Positions 1 through 10,835 of a stretch of 64,000 nucleotides of DNA are shown here, one piece after another (within the stretch, counting starts at the first letter, position 1; each line of letters opens with the position of its first letter). A model generated the notes under the pieces. It ran no database searches. It was not told the origin of the DNA and worked only from the letters and a program-made list of their open reading frames with translations. A program made the position numbers and the translations under genes. The stretch is from Omphiscola glabra (lineage: Eukaryota; Mollusca; Gastropoda; Lymnaeidae): positions 12,657,241-12,721,240 of the forward strand of contig OZ024807.1 in the NCBI GenBank assembly GCA_964017045.1, in the 5' to 3' direction.

Positions 1-234
1 AGCTAAATGACTGTTCACTTTGGCTCCGGGTTCAACAGATACATTACCGGCCCAAACCGTATGATACGACGTCTCGACTTTTTGCCCATCCTGTATAGTA
101 TTATAGGCGCACACTGTTAAGCAAATTCTCAACTCCTCTTTTGGACGCAATCTTGTGTCGCTTGATGGCTGAATGATTATAACCCAATCAAAGTCTAGAC
201 ATCCAATATGATCACATGTTTCACACAATACGGT
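1..234 (-). CDS. possible partial exon, unidentified
   Basis: The minus strand is open for 78 codons up to the window edge. A plausible 3' splice acceptor (TCTAG) lies at 195-196, so the exon could start at 194 and run off the window. The translation has a balanced composition, with stretches such as LRICLTVCAYN and YHTVWAGNVSVEP. I do not recognise the family. An open frame of this length could also occur by chance. No donor can be seen because the window ends. Confidence 0.25.
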
Positions 235-796
235 TCAGTTTATCATTGCAACAACATAGCCTGGAGCGATACTGAATATAACAACTGACGAGCTACTCAA
301 ACGATTGGTGGATTTGCGTCCGTAATGAAAAAACACAGTGGTTCTCACATTGAGTGGAGATAAGAAAACGTGCAGACAGCTGTTTATGTAATGATTACTT
401 AAATAATAGAGGTTTTAAAAAAGGATACTGTTAACACTATTGTATTTTGTATTTATTTATAAACGTTAAAAAGTTGACATTCGAATGGTCTTCTCATCTG
501 AAAACGTCAATGTATATAAATATATATTTAAAAGCTTGTGTTGCAAGATAAGGGAACATAGAAGCTTCTTGGTGTGGTTTGGGGGGGGTGGGTATGTATC
601 GTACGTTTTCATGAATAAATAACTTCTAAGTTTTTTAAATGTTGAAACTATTGTGCAAGTTCGAGAATCCCTGAGCTACTACGCAGTTGTTCATCAACCA
701 AGTGGGGATTTTTCAAAGTACTGAACTCAATTTTAAAAGAAACTGCTTGTCTACTTTCAGCTGTAGGCACATATTCAGCTTGTACAACGTTGCAGT
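235..796. other. AT-rich sequence upstream of gene C
   Basis: No coding region or RNA gene is recognisable. A short poly-G tract lies near 580-590. The 5' region of gene C must lie here, but the AGTNCGTC element found 20 nt before the ATG of genes A, D and E is not present. Confidence 0.5.
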
Positions 797-851
797 ATGT
801 CCACGCAGCAGTTGGGTGGCACAATCCTAGCTGCTGCCTGGCTAGTGATAG
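797..851 (+). CDS. gene C exon 1, signal peptide
   Basis: 55 nt: 18 codons plus one base. It starts MSTQQLGG and continues with a hydrophobic core (TILAAAWLVIG), then donor GTGAGC. Its length equals gene A exon 1 exactly. The ATG at 797 is the only in-frame start giving a leader of normal size. Confidence 0.6.
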
Positions 852-3199
852 GTGAGCCATGAAACATTTTATTGACATCTTAACAACAGGGACATGTCTC
901 AAATATCATTTTTAACAACTGATTTCGCACCGCTGTTTATTTCAAAATGTCTAAGTACCAATTTTTGATGTTGTGGACATAGTGCCCGATTATTGAGTGA
1001 TGAAGAAAATAGAGTGACGGAGAATCAGTTATTTTAGTCTTTTAAAACATGTTACGCTTAAGTAGAGTCGCTTCTCTGTTTCACCTTTCGGAGGCTCTCT
1101 TTAGAGTGCGTGTAATTTATCTATTTAAAGATTTAAGTCGACTGGATTCCTAGGAAAGCGGTATCCACTAATTATTATTGGGGCTATCTTTGAAAAGGAA
1201 AAATTGTCCTGCTCGGACCTCAGGCCCAGTGCTAAGTTTATTATTTTTTTTATTTACTTGTCAATTTATTAAATTGTTTGATTGATGAAGGGTTTGACCT
1301 GTGACTAGCGGGCCGTATTGCAAGGTGTGTGAATTTACGTGACCTCACAGCGCAAATGTCACGGGCCGCTGCGTGGAATTCCGGCTATAGTAGAGTGTGT
1401 TGTATGAGGACAACGTGTTGTGACCTTTCTTGATACTCCTATTGTGTGATTTGTTTATTTATTTTTCTATTTTTTGTTTCGTCCAAACTAGTCAAACTTG
1501 AACCGTTTTGAAAATGATGAATAAATGTTTTGACCCATTTTGCAAGGGAAATTACAATAAGGATTTTAATTCGAGAGTTTACGTTACTCTCTTTCCAAAT
1601 GACGTCAATTTAACACAAAGACGGATTGCACTAGGCCTAGGAAAGATTTCAAACCAACATAACATTCTAAAGCTGGTGTTTTCGTATTGCGCGCTGTTAC
1701 ATAGTTATTAGGTTTATCGCAAAATGTTAATATCATTTATAATTATATTATTTTTGTTTGGAATTTATAGACTTATTAAGAGTAAGATACTTTAGTTGAG
1801 TATCTTCGGCTTACCCAGTACTCAAACATTTAACTAAATCTGAACATCTATTTCTAACTTTACTATTAAAATAATAAAGAAATAAAAGAAAGAAATATCC
1901 ATCTATCATGATGAACTGTGTCTGACATATCATTATGCCGTTGACTGAATGGTCGTGATAAAAAAAATTTAATCCAATTTAAAATATTTTTCAGGCTTAT
2001 AGTAATTATTATGGTATAGTTATAGGGTGGGCGAGTCAGTATAGTAAAGTGGTACTGAGTATAGTAGTACTGAGTAAAGTAGTACTGAGTATAGTAGTAC
2101 TGAGTATAGTGGTACTGAGTGTAGTAGTACTGAGTGTAGTAGTACTGAGTATAGTGGTGCTGAGTATAGTGGTACTGAGTATCGTAGTACTGAGCAAAGT
2201 AGTACTGAGTATAGTGGTGCTGAGTGTAGTGGTACTGAGTATAGTGGTACTGAGTATAGTAGTACTGAGTGTAGTAGTACTGAGTGTAGTGGTACTGAGT
2301 ATAGTAGTACTGAGTGTAGTAGTACTGAGTGTAGTGGTACTGAGTATAGTGGTACTGAGTATAGTAGTACTGAGTGTAGTAGTACTAAGTGTAGGAGTAC
2401 TGAGTATAGTGGTACTGAGTATAGTAGCACTGAGTATAGTAGCACTGAGTGTAGTAGTACTGAGTGTAGTAGTACTGAGTATATTGGTACTGAGTATAGT
2501 AGTACTGAGTATAGTAGTACTGAGTGTAGTAGTACTGAGTATAGTGGTACGAGTATAGTAGTACTGAGTATAGTGAAAATTTGACAAAACATGCATACAA
2601 GTAACCCACTTTATAAGAATTCCAATGAATTCTCAAACCCAATATTTTTCCAAGCCCCCCAACCGCACATTTTTTAACGCCCCTAAAATGTATTCATATT
2701 CTAATGACCCATCCACTTATATATCGCAGATTTATTTCACCAGCTATTTCAGAAAAAAACGAAAGAAAGTTTTACGCACAAAACGCAATAGCGATTTTTT
2801 TCTCTTTTTTTTTAGAATCAAAATAAGCGCAGTTATCAGGAATTTTATTTCCTCCCCCCCCCCCTTCCCCCTGAGAAACAGGAAAAAACTGTTTTTTTTA
2901 ATAGAATGTTTGTCATCAACTAAGAATCTATGTGCCAACTTTCAGCTCGATAGTTTGACGGGAAGCTCTACTGTTAACCTAGAAAAAATAACTTTTTTTT
3001 TTCAGTTCAAGGTCAACTGGCTAACATAACCCAGATTGACGGGGGGCTGTTCACCGTGACATGCGACCCGAGCCGCCTCACGATTCCAGCAAGTGTCACA
3101 GTGATCTACTCCCAGTCTATTGAGAGAACTCTCTACACATCATCACAGACGCAGCTCGTTGCAAGCTTTTCGCCATTCTCTTCACCAACTTTAACGACG
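797..3199 (+). CDS. gene C: 5' part of an Ig-superfamily gene (leader + first half of Ig1)
   Basis: Two exons are visible, 797-851 and 3006-3199, joined in phase 1. Exon 1 encodes a signal peptide and ends G|GTGAGC. Exon 2 starts after a T-tract and CAG, and reads VQGQL...FTVTCDPSR, with the first Ig1 cysteine. It ends in phase 0 before GTATTC, as in genes A, D and E. No exon 3 is found downstream; the sequence runs into two minisatellites and then gene B on the other strand. C may be a truncated copy, or its later exons may have been lost when the locus rearranged. Frame, splice sites and mature N-terminus (a QL shortly after cleavage) agree with its paralogues. Confidence 0.6.
852..2037. 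other. gene C intron 1, proximal part
   Basis: AT-rich intronic sequence. No exon, RNA gene or recognisable transposon is seen. A short open frame at 1508-1711 shows no family features. Confidence 0.5.
2041..2574. repeat. 15-bp minisatellite in gene C intron 1
   Basis: About 35 tandem copies of a 15-bp unit close to GTACTGAGTATAGTA, varying mostly at a few positions (GTATAGTA/GTGTAGTA/GTAAAGTA). Because 15 is a multiple of 3 and the unit lacks stops in several frames, long meaningless frames appear on both strands. The array ends near 2574, before paralogous intron sequence. Confidence 0.95.
2800..3000. other. T- and C-rich homopolymer tracts before gene C exon 2
   Basis: Poly-C (about 2858-2867) and several poly-T/A tracts precede the exon 2 acceptor. 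The final T-run at 2993-3002 forms the polypyrimidine tract of that acceptor. Confidence 0.6.
3006..3199 (+). CDS. gene C exon 2, first half of Ig1
   Basis: 194 nt, entered in phase 1 and left in phase 0. It encodes the mature N-terminus, a TQIDGG turn, the first Ig cysteine in VTCDPSR, and a strand reading VTVIYSQSIERT. This lines up with IEYGG...LICDVSH...TEIYYLTIERT in gene A exon 2. Confidence 0.65.
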
Positions 3200-3302
3200 G
3201 TATTCCATTTTTTAAATTTTATTTTTTTTTTATATATATTTTTTTTTGGGGGGGGGGGGAATTTGATTGGTCGTTTATGTAACACCTGCAAGTCAAATTC
3301 AA

Positions 3303-3612
3303 TTGTCATTGTCACAGCGATTGGTCATTGTCACTGAGATTGGTCATTGTCACTGAGACTGGTCATTGTCAATGAGATTAATCATTGTCACTGAGACTGG
3401 TCATTTTCACTGAGATTGGTCATTGTCACTGAGATTGGTCATTTTCACTGATATTGGTCATTTTCACTGAGATTGGTCATTGTCACTGAGATTGGTCATT
3501 TTCACTGAGATTGGTCATTTTCACTGAGATTGGTCATTGTCACTGAGATTAGTCATTGTCACTGAGATTGGTCATTGTCACTGAGATTGGTCATTGTCAC
3601 TGAGATTAGTCA
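3303..3612. repeat. 19-bp minisatellite
   Basis: About 16 copies of a unit near ATTGGTCATTGTCACTGAG, with TTTTCAC variants. It starts about 100 bp after the gene C exon 2 donor. Confidence 0.93.
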
Positions 3613-3716
3613 GCTCAAATTTTGTGAATTTCTAGAATGTGTTTTTACGCCAGTTTGTGGTACCTACTTGTATACGTCACTTTTGACTAGTCGCCTATTT
3701 TATTTTGTGCTCAGTC

Positions 3717-4280
3717 GCGTCACTAGAATGGATCCACCATGTGCGGTTATCTCATGGTGTCACTAGAATGGATCCACCATGTGCGGTTATCTCATGGTGT
3801 CACTAGAATGGATCCACCATGTGCGGTCATCTTAGAGTGTCACTAGAATGGATCCACCTTGTGCGGTCATCTGAGGGTGTCACTAGAATGGATCCACCTT
3901 GTGCGGTCATCTGAGGGTGTCACTAGAATGGATCCACCATGTGGGGTCATCTCAAGGTGTCACTAGAATGGATCCACCATGCGCGGTCATCTCAGGGTTG
4001 CACTAGAATGGATCCACCATGTGGGGTCATCTCAGGGTGTCACTAGAATGGATCCACCATGTGGGGTCATCTCAGGGTGTCACTAGAATGGATCCACCAT
4101 GTGCGGTCATCTCAGGGTTGCACTAGAATGGATCCACCATGTGCGGTCATCTCAGGGTGTCACTAGAATGGATCCACCATGTGCGGTTATCTCAGGGTGT
4201 CACTAGAATGGATCCACCATGTGCGGTTATCTCAGGGTGTCACTAGAATGGATCCACCATGTGCGGTTATCTCATGGTGT
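3717..4280. repeat. 40-bp minisatellite
   Basis: 14 copies in exact 40-bp register, with CACTAGAATGGATCCACC at 3721, 3761 and so on to 4241. Variants fall mainly in the GTGCGGTTAT / GTGGGGTCAT part. Copies are contiguous, without unique spacers, so this is not a CRISPR array. Confidence 0.95.
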
Positions 4281-4384
4281 CACCCCATTCAGACTTCTCA
4301 GTTGACCTCCCCTCAGAGTCAGATCTGCTCTGGTGACACTCTGATCTTTTGACACCCTACTCTGGTGACAGGTGACACACTGCT

Positions 4385-4416
4385 CTTGTTTTAAACTTAG
4401 TTGTGTCATAAAAATA
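4385..4416. repeat. 32-bp dispersed repeat, copy 1
   Basis: Identical over 32 bp to 10479-10510 (starts CTTGTTTTAAAC, ends CATAAAAATA). Both copies lie around the gene B locus. Confidence 0.6.
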
Positions 4417-4860
4417 GACTTGATCGGCCCTCTTTCAAATGAAGTAAAGTACTTTCGACGTCATCCGTCCGTGAGGAGGTCTCCCCTTCTAGGGTAAAGC
4501 CAGAACATGGTATATACCCCAACACGCATAGTAACGCTTCTTTCTTATGCACAAAACGTCAAGAGTTGCAAAGATTTTCAAAATTATGCTCACGACGCTT
4601 TTTAAAATTGAGTCGGAAGTATTGACAAATTTTGACTTTCAAGACGTAACTTATTCCCTCCCCAAGATCAAAGCACGGCAGAAAGTATTTTAAATTCGAT
4701 GAGCATAATATAAAAGCTTACAAAGCTAACAATTCAAATACAATTATATAATCCTTAAACGGCTATATTTGTTTTCTTGTGTGCAGCAGGCCTCCAAAAT
4801 GTTAATCCCATTGTGCCCGTCCATCCCTTGCACCTACTGCACTTAGTGCCAGAAGTGGTC
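4417..4860. other. unassigned intergenic sequence between C and B
   Basis: No exon with Ig-family features is seen on either strand, and no transposon is recognised. Confidence 0.4.
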
Positions 4861-4889
4861 TCATCTGCCCACCTCCTCACATAATGAAT

Positions 4890-5240
4890 CAGATCCAGCC
4901 AATTTCCCGAGATTCAAATGGTCTTGATTGATTTTGACGGAAGAACTTAATAAAATCACAAAGTTAATCTTGTGGCGTTTGCGTGTCAAATGTGTGGAGT
5001 AAATATTTACAAGAAGCTGCATTGAAGCGTCAGATCTAAATATACAAGAAAACAGCACCACTAACATTGTCACAGATGTTTGGTTGTCTATCTCTCGACC
5101 AAAGATCGAAAACACTACAAAAAGTACAAAGATCCAGAAGAGCTGGGTTCGTTCAACCAGTGAAGATCCTACAATTGTTCAAGATCCTAACATTAGTAAT
5201 ATTCCAAACAACCAAATTCGGAATAAAGTTGTCCATAAAA
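4890..5240. other. conserved paralogous block, copy 1
   Basis: This roughly 350-bp segment resembles 22350-22690 along its length, in the same orientation (for example TGGTCTTGATTGATTTTGA against CGGTCTTGATCGATTTTAA). Both copies contain interrupted frames, and no consistent coding frame is clear. It lies downstream of gene B on the minus strand. It could be a duplicated non-coding segment or an old exon. Confidence 0.5.
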
Positions 5241-5693
5241 CTTTGTATTGGTTGTATTAAAAAAAAAAATTAATTTTAATTTTTTTTTATCTAGGCTTGT
5301 TTATTTAAAGTTTAGCAGTTACCATTCAGCCGATTGAATAAAGACGGTATCTAAAAATAATACTGATAATTTTAGTTTTATAAACTTTTAAAAGTTTATT
5401 ATTGGACAATACAAACGATTGTATTTGGTGCCATGAGATCTCCAAAGCTTAGCTGGTGTTTCCCCAAATATTTAAATTCGTATATAACAATAAGTCTATT
5501 TGTTTTACACATTGCTTTATATTCTGTATGTAAAAAAAAGTGCAATTAAAGCTGAATAACTTTCAATACCATAGAAAACAACTAAGATCCAGTTAAATGG
5601 AAATAAATTATTTTATTAGTTTGACATAGAAAATGTTGGTTAAAAAGTTAAAATATATAAAGTTTGAAGCAAAGTGTCTGCACCTTTAAATTA

Positions 5694-5707
5694 TTTATTT
5701 TTTTATT
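5694..5707 (-). terminator. gene B polyadenylation signals
   Basis: On the minus strand two AATAAA hexamers (5702-5707 and 5694-5699) follow the gene B stop codon at 5763-5765 by about 55-70 nt. Confidence 0.5.
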
Positions 5708-5762
5708 TTTTGATGTACAAATTCCACGAGCTGGCAAAGCAATTTTCTTAGTCCTGGGAACA

Positions 5763-5863
5763 CTAGACCAATCTTGACCCCATGAGAGATGCTACCATCA
5801 GTATCAACATGTTCCAGACAAACCAGTTTGAGTCCATGATCCCAAAGAGCGCGCCCTTGTTGC
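5763..5863 (-). CDS. gene B exon 6, C-terminal hydrophobic tail
   Basis: 101 nt after acceptor TTCTATTCTAG, entered in phase 1. After a short polar spacer it encodes NWFVWNMLILMVASLMG, then SRLV and stop. Such a tail fits a GPI-attachment signal or a membrane anchor with almost no cytoplasmic part. The stop falls at the same place as in the paralogous exons of A and E. Confidence 0.6.
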
Positions 5864-8800
5864 CTAGAATAGAAAAGATCATTTTCTAATATAAACTATT
5901 TGATTAGATACAATACTCGCTGAAACAAATTATTTATTCCAAGCAATCCAAAGACAATTTTGCACATGAAAATTTTATCGGGACATTTTTACGATTGTAT
6001 TTGGTTTAATAAAGTTTTCAATATTTATCTCTTTATCTCTTCTACTACTAAATCAACATATTCACAGGTCTCACACGTGGATTTTTTTTAGAAAGACATG
6101 AAGACAAAGTAATAGGGACATTGCTAGGAAATAAATAAGATATTAGTGTGAATCTATAAATATGTCATATCATTGGGTGATAAATGTCCGATTCAAAGAG
6201 TAAAGACAAAAAGGGCCCCCCCCCCCCGCCCCCACAACAAGACAATTTCCTAGGCTTTCATTGAACAGTGGTGGTGTTGTTGGACATTAACCATAAAATG
6301 TAGCTAAATGTTTCGAAAAGAAAATATTTTCATTAAATCATGGCTAAATATAGATTTTAAAATTCACTGTTTGCTTGAAATAAATGACTCGCCGTTTCGA
6401 GTGAAGTGGGGGGGGGGGGGGGAGGGGTAAATGGTCGAACAGTGCACCGGGAGCACATTGGTCCGACATAAAGGCAGGCAACTATGAAAAAGTTAACAGT
6501 TGTAACTATTTCAAAATGCCGTGATCATTAAATTTTCATGCGTCAAAAATAAATGTTTATAATCTTTGAATTTTAAACAAAATCATAAGTCTTTTCTTTT
6601 AATCGACATGAAACAGACTTAATATATTTTTGATGTTTGATATCTGAGGCCCTATGTAAAAAGTACTGTAAGTATTGCGTGTGCATTTAGCTGTGGAGCA
6701 AACTTTCGGCAAAAAAACGGAATCGTCAAGTGCATTGTTTTGTTTTTTTAATCTAAATTTTAAAAAAAAATTATACAAGAATATCCTTCATTATGGTTTG
6801 TGTCCCCTTGCTATTGTTCAATTTTTGGGTTGTCATACAATTATCATATCATATTAATAATATTATGATATATTAGTATACCCCAACTTAAAATAAAATA
6901 TAAATATAATGCTAATTCGTAAATCATAATATATTTATATCACTTATAATAAAAATGTAATATAATTAGTGAATAATACTGATTACAATACTAATAGTAA
7001 CATTAATATTCTTCGACGAAGCTGAGAAATTCCTTTTTTTTTTAAAAGCTGAAAATGTCGCATAAGAGATGGAGTCGGTGGGCCGTCGAGCGCGAGCTCT
7101 TAATGCCCCCCCGGCGCCCCCCGCCCCCCCCCCCCCACACACAATCCAGCGCACTGAAGGACTTAATCCGACGCCAGCCCGTGCAGAAGGGGGACGAGAA
7201 CTTCCCCCTTGACCTAGGGGAGGCCCGGTCGACCGAGGACGCTGCGTTTAAAGCGTCCGCAGTCCACTCTCTGTGGGTCTGGACGGCTTTGCTTCCACTC
7301 CGGGGAATTGGCGTTGCGTTACCATTTCCCACCGCCCAGGGAGTCTTTCGGTCGGGACGTTGGTAGTGGCGGGACGAAACGGTTGCCTAGGAGCGGCTTT
7401 CTCACGGCCGCGTAGCTAAAATCATCATCATTTAAAAGCTAAACATAACGAATCATGTTTCAAAAATGATTAAAAGTATTTGTACAATACTGTGACGGCA
7501 AATATTTAAATACTAGCTGTCAAATTGTTTCCATGTTCCCCACAGTTGAGATACGAAATTTGAATCTTTTATCTTTAATCTCAAATATTCCCTGTGTCGA
7601 ATGGCGTCAAAGAAGGATTTGTCATGGCAACATATCTCTTCAACATTATGTTCTCCGCCAATTCATCAGATGCTTTAAGAGATAAGGACATATTAGATCG
7701 GCATCAAATCCAAGTTTCGGGCCGAGTTAATGGCGACCACTGTGCCTTGAATGTGAAACGAAGCATTGCTAACTTCTGGGATACCTGCACAAACGTCGGG
7801 TTTATCATGAGATACTGCAAAAAGTCGGGTTTATCATGAGATACTGCACAAACGTCGGGTTTATCATGAGATACTGCACAAACGTCGGGTTTATCATGAG
7901 ATACTGCACAAACGTCGGGTTTATCATGAGATACTGCACAAACGCTGGTGTATCATGAGATACTGCACAAACTTCGGGTTTATCATGAGATACTGCACAA
8001 ACTTCGGGTTTATCATGAGATATTGCTGTAACAAGCTCAGTGAAATCCTTACATCGACCTTAACATTCAAGTCAATGGCGAGAGACCAACAGTGTTAAAC
8101 TCTTTTTTTTTGTCTGCACACAAAACGAAATCATTGATGCTAAGGTAAAAAAAACCAGCGCAACATTTAAAACAATATCTGGGCATCTATAGACGAGGAA
8201 AGGAATGAGCACCCAAACAAAACAAAGAGTTAGCAAGGCCGTAGTGATCCCCCAGCCAACTACATGAAGGTAAAACATTGGCAGTCTATCAATGCTGTGC
8301 TAGGAAACTAAACAACGTTCACACAACGATCCTACAACAAAATCATCAATATCTAAATACAGGACAAGGACCCAGACACAGTGGTCCTCGCACAAGCAGT
8401 CCTCCCACGGCACATACGCCTTAGCAATGCAGTCCAAGATTGAATGGGGAAGACCAGCCGTCAGCGCTCCAACTGCCAGATTCAGCCTCAGTACCCAGCA
8501 GCAAGATATTTACCCCCAGCACCAACGGATATGTTTTGCCCCACTACGAATCCTATTTTTTAAAATTGTTAATGGTCACCACCGATTTTCGACGATCGAA
8601 CTAACATTTTAAATGTTGTCAAGGATATATATATATATATTGAAAGATTATATATAAAAAAATAGTATAAACTAAAAAATCAAATCATCCTTTTTAGAAA
8701 AATTTTTTGACCTACTTGTATTAAGAACAATTTTGAAGTTCTTTCGGCTGGCTTCATCGTCACCATCTTTTACCACACAAATGTACATCGTGTCAACGGC

Positions 8801-10804
8801 AGGTACCTTGAAGGTCAAGGTTGACTCATATTTGCGACGTGTACAAGGGTCATTGGTAGGACTCGGTGTCACCATTTCAATACCATCAACAGGATACGGC
8901 ACAAAGTTGGTTCCTTTGCTAGGACCGGTCAACCAGGTTAACACAAGACCCGCAGGACCCTTACATAAGATCAAATAAAGGAACAGAACCAATGATAATT
9001 TATATTTAAGTGATCTCACAACTGATTGGTATTTAAACAACTAACTTTATATATATATATATATATACTGGAGGATATGACCCGACCAACTACAAAACTT
9101 TTATGCACATAACTGAAAAGAGAACGACAATAATTCACGCCCTTAAAAAAGAATATTTTGAAAAAAGTTGGTCAGATGTTCTTGTTTTCGTTTTGTTTTT
9201 TTAAGTATTGATGGTGATGTCCCTAACAACATGTAGTTTTGAGAAATATTTATCTGTTATACAGTATAGGCCGATCCTAATCCCCTTTTCGCGCCCCTGA
9301 AATACAGTTTCATTTTCTCTAAATATTTGTAAAACATGTCCTTAAATTAACACACAATAAATTATTATAAAATATTATATTATATGTGTCACACTAACGG
9401 AATATGATATATTGGTATCTTCATTATAAATGTAACGAAAATATTCCCTCCCTCTTCTTCTCTCTTTTCGGAAAATTGTAAAGCACACAGTTTTTATGTC
9501 TACAGAAGAGTGTCTTAACTCGTGTTCACGTCATAGCCCATGTTCACGTCTGTAATTACCTTGAGTTTAATTTTTTAAAAGGATTTTTTTTAAAGAAATA
9601 TTATTAAAATAATAAAAATGCATGTCCACTTTTTCATGATCCTTATCTTGGGACTCAGTGGAAACAAAAAATGCATTTGCATAATTATAAAAAAAAAAAT
9701 CTTCACCCATTTTTGTTCACGCCCCTAAACGGCAAATTAAAAAAAATGGCTATCATTTTAAGATTAACTCTTTTTCTGTAGCTATAGTAAAGTTATGTAA
9801 ATGTAGCAAAAGATCTTCATCGTCCTTGAAATATTTATTCTTGATTGGTTTTCAATAAATTTATTTCTGAAAGAATATGCAGCCCCTCTCTTTTTCCACG
9901 ACTGTAATATCATTCGATTTAAATATTTCTTTCATCCACATAAATATGTAATCACCATACCCCCCACGGCCCCCCCCCATATGTGTTCGCCAAAAAAGAT
10001 TATTTATCAAATTCACTCCTTCATTCTAAGGCAGATATTGTGCCGCCTGAGTAAAAACAAAAGGTTAAGACACCCCTACCTCTACAGTTTTTAATGAACA
10101 CTAATAATAATCGTCCACGGCACGATAGCCCACTAAGTACGCAACCAAGCATTTTTACCCCCCCCCCCCGGGCCCCCTTAACGATATTTAAATTCTTGGG
10201 AACTAGCATCCTGCTATCACGCGTTGTTTTAAATCATCTTAAAAATAATTGTTTCACGCTTACTTCAGTATATTGAATAATTATGGCTAATAATTTTAAC
10301 AATAAAATATATACCAAAATTCAAATCTGTTGCTTCGTTGTTTTGTTTTGTTGTTGTTGTTTTTCTGAGGTATCGATATCGAAACAAAACTATTGGAATA
10401 TGGTTTGTTCTTATTTGGATGATTGATAAGTCAATTGGTGAGTCGTAATTGGCGATAAAGTGTCTTTGAACGCTGTGACTTGTTTTAAACTTAGTTGTGT
10501 CATAAAAATATTATTAATAATAAAAAATTATGTTATGTTTTATTACTTCATAAAATTGACCAAAGCACATTTTTTAACAATGAAAAATAAATCAATCTTA
10601 TTGAATGTTCGAAATGCGAAGTTAAAATTTGGTTTTGGTCTATTAGACATTTTAAGAAGCAATTAATTGTTTATATAAACGTAATTTTTAAAAAGGACAA
10701 AATTACATTATAAATATTGTCACGCGAGGTTATTAAAATCAAGGAAAATTGAAGTTATTTATTCGCGGGTTTCAATAAGATCTTTTAAGAAATTAATGTA
10801 ATTT

Positions 10805-10835
<31 letters not shown>

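Noticed and set aside
2020..2596. Long Ser/Thr/Leu- and Val-rich ORFs on both strands
   Set aside because: Products of the 15-bp minisatellite; open in several frames on both strands at once.
3717..4280. CRISPR-like array
   Set aside because: Copies are contiguous with no unique spacers, and the host is eukaryotic; it is a minisatellite.
4861..5273. Small ORFs on both strands in the conserved block
   Set aside because: The two paralogous copies do not keep the same frame open, so coding is not supported.
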